Shown here: positions 8,647 to 16,992 of the stretch, one piece after another | Layout: each line of letters begins with the position of its first letter | Numbering within the stretch: the stretch's first letter is position 1 | Source: Methylophilus sp. TWE2 | GTDB lineage: Bacteria > Pseudomonadota > Gammaproteobacteria > Burkholderiales > Methylophilaceae | DNA length: 64,000 nt | Reading direction: 5' to 3' | NCBI RefSeq assembly: GCF_001183865.1 | Contig: NZ_CP012020.1 | Coordinates: forward strand, 1,674,001-1,738,000 | Position numbers and translations under genes: made by a program | The notes under the pieces: model-generated | Seen by the model: the letters and a program-made list of their open reading frames with translations, nothing else | What the model was told of the DNA's origin: nothing | The model's database searches: none

Positions 8647-9513
8647 CTACTCTTTTTCCAGTTTTGCAACCACCATTTTTTGAATCAAGGTATCGATAGT
8701 AATAATTAATATAAGCGCGACCATAAATAGCACGATCCCTGCAAAGCCATGGACAAAGCCTTGTCCAACTTCATCGCCGAAATAATAAGTAATCAAGGTA
8801 ATGGCGATCACTCGTATGGTGTTTGCTGTAAATGAAATGGGAATTATAAAAAGCGCCAATACTACGTTTCTTGCTAAAGAGTCATGCTTAACCAAATTAA
8901 GATATAGCAAACCTAAAGCCTCTAGTGATATCAATGTATGCATACCGGCACATGCATCAGCCACCAGAAGCTGATATTGCCCAATTTGCAAAACAACACC
9001 CGTGCGTGCGATTGGATAATCAAACCAGTAGAGCACATGCTCTGCCACTTGTGATACTGCTATTTTCATTGGCATGGTGACTGCATCAACAAAAAAACCA
9101 GGTAGAGGCACCATAAACAACATAAAAAAGAGCGGAAACCATAACGCTAGTAAAACCTTCCAACCTTTGAACAGCAAGATAAGCGACGCAATTAACATAA
9201 TCTGCGCGAACATATCCAGGATTAAAATGTCTTGAGATCTGCCAATTACGTAGCACAACAAGGCAAAGAAAAACAGTAACCACCCAGAAAAATTGGCCGA
9301 CTTGGAGGGTAAATAAAACGCCTCACGTTTATCATAAAATAAATAAAGTACTACCATTAAGACGAGCGGACCATGCGCTTGATCAGCTTCGCTCCAAATG
9401 TTATTGAACAAATTATGATAGGTGGGCGAAATAAGAACAATAAATCCAATCATTAAGGGCCACCAAGCCTTTAAAGCTGATTGAATTTGTTCTTGAGTAA
9501 CTCTCAAGTTCAT
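8647..9513 (-). CDS. xrtB: Exosortase B (EpsH)
   Basis: 288 residues, mostly membrane helices. The exosortase catalytic set is visible: Cys188 in VADACAGMHTL, Arg234 in TANTIRVIAI and His255 in GQGFVHGFAGI. Exosortases process C-terminal PEP-CTERM signals, and the B type accompanies methanolan-like exopolysaccharide genes (EpsH in Methylobacillus). The protein works in the inner membrane facing the periplasm. It lies 7 bp downstream of epsG and directly before epsI. No PEP-CTERM substrate is encoded in this window, so substrates must lie elsewhere. Confidence 0.93.
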   Translation of the reverse strand: MNLRVTQEQIQSALKAWWPLMIGFIVLISPTYHNLFNNIWSEADQAHGPLVLMVVLYLFYDKREAFYLPSKSANFSGWLLFFFALLCYVIGRSQDILILDMFAQIMLIASLILLFKGWKVLLALWFPLFFMLFMVPLPGFFVDAVTMPMKIAVSQVAEHVLYWFDYPIARTGVVLQIGQYQLLVADACAGMHTLISLEALGLLYLNLVKHDSLARNVVLALFIIPISFTANTIRVIAITLITYYFGDEVGQGFVHGFAGIVLFMVALILIITIDTLIQKMVVAKLEKE

Positions 9514-9520
9514 AGATTAC

Positions 9521-10387
9521 CTAGTAATTATTCGACACTGCACCAATAATATTGGCACCAGCTCCATCTATCTGATTTTTCAAAAGTTTGAATCGATTAA
9601 TAGAAGTATGATGAAGTCTTGACACCAATACAGCTCCCCGTGAAATCGAAGCTAACATTTGCGCATCAGATCCTGCAGAAAGCGCTGGACTGTCGATAAT
9701 TATCACGTCGAAAATAGAGCTGGCGTATTTGATTAATTGGGGGAAGTTTTGCCTGCCAATCAATTCCTGCGGGTTTGGTGGCACAGTACCGGCACCCAGT
9801 ACAGTTAGGTTTGGAAAATCAGGGATATTAAATAGGGCCTCAGCACCTGGAGTACGATCAGCCAAAATGTCCGACAAGCCAAAAGACTGCTTCAGATTGA
9901 ATATTTTGTGCTGACGCGGCTGTCGCATATTACCGTCAATCAACAATGTTTTTTTACCAAGCTGCGAAAACACAACAGCCAAATTGGCTGAAATATAGCT
10001 AGCCCCATCTCCTGAGTCGGAAGCGACCACAGTTAAAGCCTTGAACCCTTCATTCAACCAGCGAAACATAATCTGGCTTCGTAGCGCCCTGAAACCCTCA
10101 ACCTGAGTTGAAAAAGGTTGGTATGCTGCAACCAAATCAGCACTATACTGAGCATTTGCAGCGGGCAGATAAGCATAGTCGAACTGACGGGACAGAACTT
10201 GCTGCAAGTCATCTTCCGTGATCAACCCTAACTGCTTGGCTGCATCGCCAAACTTGATACCCTCTTCTTTTTGTCTACGTAAAATACGGTCAGTATCCTC
10301 TGGGGTTATTTTACCCATATCCAACAACAAACGCCCTATACTAGAGACGTTTTCATGTGTTTTGGAATCAATGATTTGCTGACTCAT
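9521..10387 (-). CDS. epsG: EpsG, chain-length tyrosine-kinase-like ATPase (CpsD/CapB type)
   Basis: 288 residues from ATG 10387, which has AAGG eight bases upstream; an in-frame TTG at 10405 is less likely. Residues ~15-75 resemble the small N-terminal domain of GspE/PilB ATPases (MshEN). The rest is the BY-kinase ATPase fold: TLLIDGNMR as Walker A' (about 147-155) and DVIIIDSPAL as Walker B. The Walker A loop reads SDSGDGASY and lacks the usual lysine, so ATP binding may be altered. It would partner with EpsF to control chain length at the inner membrane. The C-terminus has a single tyrosine, not a tyrosine cluster. Confidence 0.9.
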   Translation of the reverse strand: MSQQIIDSKTHENVSSIGRLLLDMGKITPEDTDRILRRQKEEGIKFGDAAKQLGLITEDDLQQVLSRQFDYAYLPAANAQYSADLVAAYQPFSTQVEGFRALRSQIMFRWLNEGFKALTVVASDSGDGASYISANLAVVFSQLGKKTLLIDGNMRQPRQHKIFNLKQSFGLSDILADRTPGAEALFNIPDFPNLTVLGAGTVPPNPQELIGRQNFPQLIKYASSIFDVIIIDSPALSAGSDAQMLASISRGAVLVSRLHHTSINRFKLLKNQIDGAGANIIGAVSNNY

Positions 10388-10388
10388 A

Positions 10389-11783
10389 TTAATAACCTTT
10401 GGCAAAACGCGGTAACAGCCCGCTTTTTTTTGTTTTAGAAGTATTTGATTCGATCATTGCAAGCAAGGGCAACTCAACTAACTCTATAATATCTTCAGTA
10501 CTACGTACTTTTCTGTTCATCATTTCAGATAAAAGCGCGAAAGCGATTCCCAACATTCCGCCGAGGAAAATCGACAAAATTGTATTGAGTAATAATTTAG
10601 GGCTTGAATGCTTGTCTGGAGGAATTGCAACATTGAGAATGGATATATCGCTCTCGTTCGCCTTCCCTTCGATACTAGTCTGATTCAATCTTTGCGTGAC
10701 ATTGTTATAGGCAGTTTGCGCGGTTTCGACATCTCGCTGCAACACAATTAACTGGTCACGAGAGCGATTTAGGTCTAACACTTTCTGCTTTTGTGCTGCC
10801 AAGGCTGCTTTTAGCAAAGCCTCGTTTTGAGAGTAAATACGGGCACTACCGCCTACGCTACTACCGATTCTAGATACTTCAATATCCAATTGAGATTTCA
10901 GTTTATCTACTTCAGCTTGTGCCGCTTGATATTGAGGGTGGTTCGTGCCAAGACGATTACCTGCCTCAGCTAATTTAGAAGTCGCCTGTGCCAGCGCGAC
11001 TTTAAGATTCTGAATGACCGGACTGGCAGCGACGTCAGGAGATGCATCACCGTTTGCATTTGCATTTTTTTGCCGGGAAGATGAATCCAGTGCCTGCGCT
11101 TGAACCATAATCAACTGATTTGCCAATTGGTTCAACTTGGCATTTTCAACGTCCAGATTTTCAGCGATACTAGTTAAGCCATTTTCCTGTTGGTATTGGG
11201 ATAATCTAATCTGAGCCTGTTCAAGTTTTTCCCGATAGATTTTTGCCTGAGTTAACAAATACCCTGCTGCTTTTTGTGAAGGTTCAACCTTTAAGCGCAA
11301 GCTCGCCTCTTGATAAGCATCTGCAAACGCATTGGCAATTGCAGCAGAGAACTGAGGATCGCTGCCAGTGTAACTAATCTCGAGAATACTACTTTCACGT
11401 GAAGGCTTGACATCCAGTTTTTTTAGCAACAGATCAGCCAACCAGTCTTCAATATTCAGTGACCCTTCAGATGCCTCTTCAAACTGTTGCTTAATCACCG
11501 GGCTATTGGTCAAACCCAAGTTCTGGACGACTTTCACAGCGACTGCGTGACTTGTGATGATATCCACTTGAGTAGCCATATATCCTGGCATCAATTGGGC
11601 TTGCATTACCATGCCACTCAAGGGATCAACGCCTTTGTAGTTAACAACTAATGACGTTGTTGCCGTATAATTTTTAGGTAAAACCAAGCTAATCGATATT
11701 GTCGTACCAACAATAATCAGAAACGTCCAAATAATAATTTTGGCTCTTGCTTTAAGTATCAGTAGAAATTGCGAAAAATTCAT
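10389..11783 (-). CDS. epsF: EpsF, chain-length determinant protein (Wzz-like)
   Basis: 464 residues with the Wzz layout. One transmembrane helix lies near residue 15-35 (IIIWTFLIIVGTTISISLVL) and a second near 400-420 (LLLNTILSIFLGGMLGIAFAL). Between them is a long periplasmic coiled-coil region rich in Gln, Ala and Leu (about 170-360). It probably co-polymerises in the inner membrane and sets polysaccharide length together with EpsG, whose gene starts one base after this stop. Composition is closer to the core genome than to the downstream glycan block. Confidence 0.92.
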   Translation of the reverse strand: MNFSQFLLILKARAKIIIWTFLIIVGTTISISLVLPKNYTATTSLVVNYKGVDPLSGMVMQAQLMPGYMATQVDIITSHAVAVKVVQNLGLTNSPVIKQQFEEASEGSLNIEDWLADLLLKKLDVKPSRESSILEISYTGSDPQFSAAIANAFADAYQEASLRLKVEPSQKAAGYLLTQAKIYREKLEQAQIRLSQYQQENGLTSIAENLDVENAKLNQLANQLIMVQAQALDSSSRQKNANANGDASPDVAASPVIQNLKVALAQATSKLAEAGNRLGTNHPQYQAAQAEVDKLKSQLDIEVSRIGSSVGGSARIYSQNEALLKAALAAQKQKVLDLNRSRDQLIVLQRDVETAQTAYNNVTQRLNQTSIEGKANESDISILNVAIPPDKHSSPKLLLNTILSIFLGGMLGIAFALLSEMMNRKVRSTEDIIELVELPLLAMIESNTSKTKKSGLLPRFAKGY

Positions 11784-11798
11784 AGTATTTGCCTTTGC

Positions 11799-12818
11799 TT
11801 AGAGCAAGCTTTCCTCGATATACAATACGTCTTCATCTTGCAATACGCTGGTTAAGCTCGGTGTTTGCTTGATGACTTCATTACGCTCGTCTTTACGGTG
11901 AAGTTTGACTGAGCGCTGGGTACCTCGTATGGTTAAACCACCCGCTTTGGCAATGGCTTGCATCACAGTCATGTTTTTATCAATTTTATACATACCTGGG
12001 CGCTGCACTTCACCGTAGACATATACTTGGGGCGCTTTTGGCACATAGAGCACATCACCAGGATAAACCTGTTTGTTTTGTGCAGAATTCGGCGATTTAA
12101 ACAGCTCATCTATATTGATTTGCTCGGTCACAGGTGACCCGGAGATGGAAGTGGTATAAAACATCACCTCACCAGCATTTTCATTAGGGCCGCCAGCCAC
12201 AGAAATAAAATCACTGATTTTACGCATGCCGCCCTGAATGCCATATTTGGCTGGACGCAATAATTGCCCCACCACAGCCACATCGCGTGAGCCCACATAG
12301 ATGGTTTCACCGCCGACCACAGTGATGTCATCATTGGCATGCTGGTTAATCACATCATACAAGTCAAATTCGCTGCGTTTATCCCCACGGACTACTGTCA
12401 CGATTTCAGAACCTTCTGGCGTGATACCGCCTGCTTCTGCAATCATGTCTTTTACGTCAGAAGGTCTGGTGACGGGATAACGGCCAGGTTTAAGTACCCC
12501 GCCAAGTACTGAGACTGTTTTGCTCAAAAACTGGATCACTACCACGGACACTTGTGGATTAGCAATATAACCGCCGCGTTGCAATTGCTCGGCAATTTTC
12601 TTTTCAGCCTCAACACTGCTCAGGCCACCTACCCTCACCTCGCCGATGAGCGGGAAAGTCAAAATGCCGTTTTCTGCAATGCGAATTTCACGCGTCAGTT
12701 CTGCATCGCCATAAACAGTGACTTTAACAAAGTCACCGGTGCCTAAGGTGTAATCTGCCAGCACAGGCAGTGAAAACAACAGCGTGAGTAAAAACAGGCA
12801 GCGTGTAAACAATTTCAT
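11799..12818 (-). CDS. epsE: EpsE, outer-membrane polysaccharide export protein (Wza-like)
   Basis: 339 residues. The first ~21 form a signal peptide ending LPVLADY, with no lipobox cysteine. The Poly_export domain follows (YTLGTGDFVKVTVYGDAELT, about 23-42), then repeated SLBB domains, each beginning with a segment like KTVSVLGGVLKPGRYPV or PQVYVYGEVQRPGMYKI. Wza relatives form the outer-membrane channel for capsule or exopolysaccharide. The gene lies between epsD and epsF, 15 bp before epsF. Unlike Wza it lacks an acylated N-terminus and an obvious C-terminal amphipathic helix, so the route across the outer membrane may depend on EpsL. Confidence 0.92.
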   Translation of the reverse strand: MKLFTRCLFLLTLLFSLPVLADYTLGTGDFVKVTVYGDAELTREIRIAENGILTFPLIGEVRVGGLSSVEAEKKIAEQLQRGGYIANPQVSVVVIQFLSKTVSVLGGVLKPGRYPVTRPSDVKDMIAEAGGITPEGSEIVTVVRGDKRSEFDLYDVINQHANDDITVVGGETIYVGSRDVAVVGQLLRPAKYGIQGGMRKISDFISVAGGPNENAGEVMFYTTSISGSPVTEQINIDELFKSPNSAQNKQVYPGDVLYVPKAPQVYVYGEVQRPGMYKIDKNMTVMQAIAKAGGLTIRGTQRSVKLHRKDERNEVIKQTPSLTSVLQDEDVLYIEESLL

Positions 12819-12887
12819 ATCTAGCTCTCGAGTAATTTTGATTCTATGAAAAATAAACGATACGTTATCGGCAAATGAATAACCGGT

Positions 12888-13790
12888 CTATAGCCCTTTT
12901 AAGCCATGATCAAGACTATTTGTTTTGTCAGTGGCAGAAGTTGGAGAGGCTTTAGCCGTGGCATTTGCTTCTTCTTGCTTCAGATTCGGATCTAGCACTT
13001 CAATCTGCGCCAATTTTTTTAGCCGTTGCACTTCATCCAGAATCAACTGCTGACGTTTACGCTCATTGACCGCTTTGGTGGCCATATCTTTGGCTTGCTG
13101 TTCGGAGAGGGGTACGTCAGCAATATTGGCAATGCTACGTGCGACGACTTTGATATCATCATGCATAAACAATAAATCGCCGACTTTGAGCTGATCTGCC
13201 AGGCCGACTGCTTGTTTGGGCAATGCTTCGGTCGGAATGGTTTCTTCTGCGAGCTCAAAATGTATTTGGTGACTATTGAGCCAGACTTTCAACTCCTCGG
13301 CATTGCTGACCAGCGTTTGTAACTGGTTAGTATCGACCTTGGCCGAGTCATTAGCAAAGATAATATCCGACGTGGTGAACACTTTACGGTGACTAAACAC
13401 CTCAGGGTGCTCAACCATGAATTGCTGTACTTCTTTTTCAGTGGCAGGCCCTAAAGCAGACACTTTTCGTGCCAAATATGCCTGTGCATAAATTTGTGCA
13501 CGGGCTGCATCCACCAGTTGCATGACTTCCGGGGTGCGATCAAGGTTAAGCTTTTGCGCCTCTTGTACTAATAACTGGCGATCAATCAGGCTACCAAGCA
13601 TTTGCTTGGCCACTTTTTGCGGATTAGCCACCGGCACTTGCAGGCGCTTCATTTCACCATTGATTTGATGTACCGTAATTTCGTCGCCATTGACCTTGGC
13701 CACCACCTGTGTTTGCTTGCCGAGTGGATCACTGTTGCTGCAAGCGGCCAGCGTGGCTAATAACAGGCTTGTCATTACTTTACGTTTCAT
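12888..13790 (-). CDS. epsD: EpsD, peptidyl-prolyl isomerase family lipoprotein (SurA/PpiC-like)
   Basis: 300 residues. The N-terminus VMTSLLLATLAACSNSD is a lipoprotein signal with a lipobox ending at Cys17. An SurA-type chaperone segment follows (VAKVNGDEITVHQINGE, about 30-46), then a parvulin-like region (about 130-250). The C-terminal ~50 residues look disordered. EpsD-family proteins occur in exosortase-linked exopolysaccharide loci and probably help fold or assemble outer-membrane partners such as EpsL. I cannot confirm an intact isomerase active site. The gene is 69 bp before epsE and 91 bp after epsL. Confidence 0.87.
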   Translation of the reverse strand: MKRKVMTSLLLATLAACSNSDPLGKQTQVVAKVNGDEITVHQINGEMKRLQVPVANPQKVAKQMLGSLIDRQLLVQEAQKLNLDRTPEVMQLVDAARAQIYAQAYLARKVSALGPATEKEVQQFMVEHPEVFSHRKVFTTSDIIFANDSAKVDTNQLQTLVSNAEELKVWLNSHQIHFELAEETIPTEALPKQAVGLADQLKVGDLLFMHDDIKVVARSIANIADVPLSEQQAKDMATKAVNERKRQQLILDEVQRLKKLAQIEVLDPNLKQEEANATAKASPTSATDKTNSLDHGLKGL

Positions 13791-13881
13791 GGTTTTTGAT
13801 TCCTGTTTTTTCTAAGGTAAAAGGCTCTGGTTGCAAATTCATGACTGATTAATATTTAACAGTGTTGAATTGAAAAATGTC

Positions 13882-15096
13882 TTAAATTTTTAAATCCAGG
13901 GTAACACTGGTGGTGACGTCATTGAAATCAAAATTGTTGTAGCCATTGGAGGCATCGCGCGACGATTTGGAGGTGTTAAGAATCAAGCCAATATTTTTGA
14001 TGGGCTGCCAAGTCACGGAGGCTCCCAAACTGCGTTCATCGTCGGTACGGGAAGGCAGACCTGCTACCACAGGTTGCTTGAAATCGCGCTGTGCATAACG
14101 ACCGTTGATGGCAAAAATGAGTTTTTCACTGTAAAAATAACTGAGGTTTGCTGTAAGCGCATCCGTGGCTGAATAACTACTATAAGGCGTATCAAACTGA
14201 CCGATTGTGCGCGAGAGTTCTGAATTAAGCTTCAGTTTGCCGGTCAGCAAGAGATCGTAGCGGATAAACCCTAACCACGAGTCATAATCGCGCACGCTGA
14301 AGGTATCATACTTACGCGACAAATAAGCCAGTTTGGTACTTAGGTTACTTTTACCAGTCGCTTTAAACACGGTGTCCCACTCAAACTCGTCTTCAGTATA
14401 TCCATTATCTAGCACACCAATAAGACTGGCCGGACGCTGAAAATCGCCGGTGCGTTTATGCCCTAACAGGGTCATGTTGGTCCCTGAGGCGAAATTGTAG
14501 CGGGCACCATAATCAAATGCGGTGAAATCGAAATCAGGGATGGCATTGAATGTTGCACTGTTAGTGGCACTGTATTCAGTGAAGCCGGCAATCAAGGCCC
14601 AGACTTTATGCGGCGAATATTCGGCCCTAAACTGGTTGGTCTCGGTGGTGCGAATATTTTGGGCCAACGTTCTAAAGTCGGCAAAGCCTGCCAGTGCTTT
14701 AGATTTGCTGGTTGATAGTGTGCCTGTTAAAGCCGGTGTCAGCGTCCAACGCCAGGCAGCATCATAATTGAGTGTGTTGAAATCGAGAAAGTCATTACGC
14801 TGATATTTGTTGTCTATGTAATTGAGATTCACAATAAAACGTTGTTGCGAGTAGCTTTTATCAAGTTTGACCCCCGCCGTATAGGTGGTAATCTGGTCAG
14901 AGATTTCATTATTACTTAAGCGAAACAGGTTGTTATCCCAGGTTTTATTAACCGCAGCGTTGAATTGCAGGGTGTCGAATTCATCTGCCATTGCACTTGA
15001 AGCCATCGTACTTGAACCATAGATCACCGATAAACACCACCAAATAAATTTGGGCACCCTTGGAGATAATTTAGCGTTTTTAGGTTTTATAGACAT
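13882..15096 (-). CDS. epsL: EpsL, exosortase-B-associated outer-membrane beta-barrel protein
   Basis: 404 residues. An N-terminal signal region runs to about residue 38 (ASSAMADEFDTLQ). After it come alternating polar/aromatic strands typical of an outer-membrane beta-barrel, ending in TTSVTLDLKI, a terminal strand suited to barrel insertion. The order epsL-epsD-epsE-epsF-epsG-xrtB-epsI is the conserved core of exosortase-B exopolysaccharide loci. A role in export through the outer membrane is inferred from that context. It is the first gene of the minus-strand operon, so the operon promoter should lie in the 446-bp gap upstream. Confidence 0.85.
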   Translation of the reverse strand: MSIKPKNAKLSPRVPKFIWWCLSVIYGSSTMASSAMADEFDTLQFNAAVNKTWDNNLFRLSNNEISDQITTYTAGVKLDKSYSQQRFIVNLNYIDNKYQRNDFLDFNTLNYDAAWRWTLTPALTGTLSTSKSKALAGFADFRTLAQNIRTTETNQFRAEYSPHKVWALIAGFTEYSATNSATFNAIPDFDFTAFDYGARYNFASGTNMTLLGHKRTGDFQRPASLIGVLDNGYTEDEFEWDTVFKATGKSNLSTKLAYLSRKYDTFSVRDYDSWLGFIRYDLLLTGKLKLNSELSRTIGQFDTPYSSYSATDALTANLSYFYSEKLIFAINGRYAQRDFKQPVVAGLPSRTDDERSLGASVTWQPIKNIGLILNTSKSSRDASNGYNNFDFNDVTTSVTLDLKI

Positions 15097-15542
15097 GCAG
15101 TGGCCGTGTTGGTTAAAAATGAGGCGATTGAATTACCAAATGATTTGTGCACAAAAGGTGATTTTAATTAAAGCTTAAGAGCCCTGTTTTCATTATAGTC
15201 ACGCGAGCAGCATCAGGCACCACAAATGATAAACCATGATGAACAACTATTATTAAATTTTTTTGACAGATTACCATGTAAATTCAAGTGATGCACCTGT
15301 ACAAAAGGACGATTGCAAGAATCGTGCATTGATGCCACTATCGCAGTTGCGTTAAACTTAAAAAATATTAAGAAATAATTGGCTACGCGGGCAAATTGCT
15401 GCGTTGCACGGTACTGAGACCTTACCGTACTTACTGTTTGGGTTATTGTGTTCCGTGCGCCTTACACTTTAAATCCCGTTCGCTGACTTTTTTGTATTTC
15501 TTTAACATTGAAGCCCCAACACAATAATTACTAATTTCACAT
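15097..15542. promoter_or_regulatory. Divergent eps control region between epsL and epsB
   Basis: A 446-bp non-coding gap feeds the minus-strand epsL operon and plus-strand epsB, and both promoters must lie here. It contains a perfect 12-bp palindrome TTTGTGCACAAA at 15144-15155 and a related site around 15297-15308. The two share the form TG(C/T)ACAAAAGG and are spaced 150 bp apart, as expected of a repeated operator. A TTGACA at 15263-15268 lacks a well-spaced -10 box. I see no convincing sigma-54 site, RNA gene or small ORF. Assignment as an operator region is inference. Confidence 0.55.
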
Positions 15543-16946
15543 ATGGCGACTAAACCTCCGATCAGAACACTCTCCGGCTTTTCATCTGGCGGGAGTAATC
15601 CACTTTACATGCTTGAGTCTCTCGTTGAGCCCTTGGTAATGGTGTTTGTGCTGTGGGGATTGTTTATTTATACCGAAAACCGCATTCCGATGTCCATTTT
15701 TATTACATCGATCGTGCTGTTTTCGATTTCTTTCCCTAGCGGCGCCAAAATTCGCAAGGGTTTTGCCAAGATGTGCCGGGATGTGATTGGTCAATGGCTG
15801 GTGATTGCCACCTTTTTGCTGACCTTTGCTTATATCACTCGTTACATCACCTTATATAGCGAAAAATTAATTCTCGCCTGGTTGATTTTGACGCCAGTTG
15901 CCCAAATCATGGCCTTGCAAATATTAAAGTGGGCCAGCCCCAAATTGATTGAGTGGCAAGGACCGCGACAAAACACTTTGATTATCGGCTTGAATGAGCA
16001 AGGTCTGCTTTTGGCGGATAATCTGAAACGTGATTATTATCAAAGAATCAATATCCTGGGATTTTTTGAGGACCGTGCACCTAACCGGCTTCCACAAATA
16101 GATGCCTATCCAGTACTTGGCAGTTTGAATGAACTGAGCCATTACTTGAAGTCACATACCGTGCATAAACTCTACATCGCATTGCCGATGTCCAGTCACC
16201 CCCGTATCTTGAAATTGCTGGATGACCTCAAAGACACGACAGCTTCCATTTACTTTGTGCCTGACATTTTTATCACCGACCTGATTCAGGGGCGCGTTTC
16301 GGATGTCAACGGCATTCCTGTGGTTTCTGTGTGCGATACGCCATTTACCGGGATGGATGGCTTTATCAAACGTACGGCAGATGTTTTATTTTCATTGTTT
16401 GTGTTGATTTTGATTTCTCCCATTTTGATCGGTATTGCGATTGCGATTAAGGCCACCTCCCCAGGCCCGATTATTTTCAAGCAACGTCGTTATGGCCTGG
16501 ATGGGCAACAGATTTTGGTGTACAAGTTCCGCTCCATGACTGTCACGGAAGACGGTGCAACGGTCACACAGGCCACCCGAAATGACCAACGCATTACGCC
16601 ACTGGGGGCTTTTTTGCGTAAGACCTCCCTGGATGAGTTGCCGCAATTTATCAATGTGTTACAGGGCCGCATGAGTGTGGTTGGGCCACGCCCGCATGCG
16701 GTGGCGCACAACGAGGAATATCGTAAGCTGATTAAGGGTTATATGGTACGCCACAAGGTCAAACCCGGGATTACTGGTTGGGCGCAGGTGAATGGTTTCC
16801 GCGGTGAAACGGATACCCTGGAAAAAATGGAACAGCGCGTGCATTATGACCTTGAGTACCTGCGCAACTGGAGCCCGCGCCTGGATATGTTGATTGTAGC
16901 CAAAACGGTATGGTTAACCATTGTGGGCCAGGACGGCGCTTATTAG
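15543..16946 (+). CDS. epsB: EpsB, undecaprenyl-phosphate glucose phosphotransferase (WcaJ-like)
   Basis: 467 residues. The N-terminal ~140 carry four hydrophobic helices, and a CoA-binding-like Rossmann domain covers about 140-270. A further helix near 280-300 leads into the catalytic bacterial sugar transferase domain: GPIIFKQRRYGLDGQQ, VYKFRSMTV, LRKTSLDELPQFINVLQGRM and SVVGPRPHA. This enzyme transfers a hexose-1-phosphate, usually glucose, to undecaprenyl phosphate and starts each repeat unit at the cytoplasmic membrane face. It is transcribed away from the rest of the locus and ends at a terminator shared with miaA. Confidence 0.93.
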   Translation: MATKPPIRTLSGFSSGGSNPLYMLESLVEPLVMVFVLWGLFIYTENRIPMSIFITSIVLFSISFPSGAKIRKGFAKMCRDVIGQWLVIATFLLTFAYITRYITLYSEKLILAWLILTPVAQIMALQILKWASPKLIEWQGPRQNTLIIGLNEQGLLLADNLKRDYYQRINILGFFEDRAPNRLPQIDAYPVLGSLNELSHYLKSHTVHKLYIALPMSSHPRILKLLDDLKDTTASIYFVPDIFITDLIQGRVSDVNGIPVVSVCDTPFTGMDGFIKRTADVLFSLFVLILISPILIGIAIAIKATSPGPIIFKQRRYGLDGQQILVYKFRSMTVTEDGATVTQATRNDQRITPLGAFLRKTSLDELPQFINVLQGRMSVVGPRPHAVAHNEEYRKLIKGYMVRHKVKPGITGWAQVNGFRGETDTLEKMEQRVHYDLEYLRNWSPRLDMLIVAKTVWLTIVGQDGAY

Positions 16947-16965
16947 GGAAAGCAGACAATCAAAT

Positions 16966-16992
16966 AAAAAACCGGACAATTTGTCCGGTTTT
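16966..16992. terminator. Bidirectional terminator between epsB and miaA
   Basis: The arms ACCGGACA (16971-16978) and TGTCCGGT (16982-16989) form a perfect 8-bp stem with a 3-base loop. An A-rich tract on the left and a T-rich tract on the right make it work for both convergent genes. The right end touches the miaA stop codon. Confidence 0.85.

Noticed and set aside
15263..15291. TTGACA in the eps control region as a promoter
   Set aside because: No -10-like hexamer lies 16-18 bp downstream. Sigma-54-like pieces nearby (TGGC and TTGC) have the wrong spacing.
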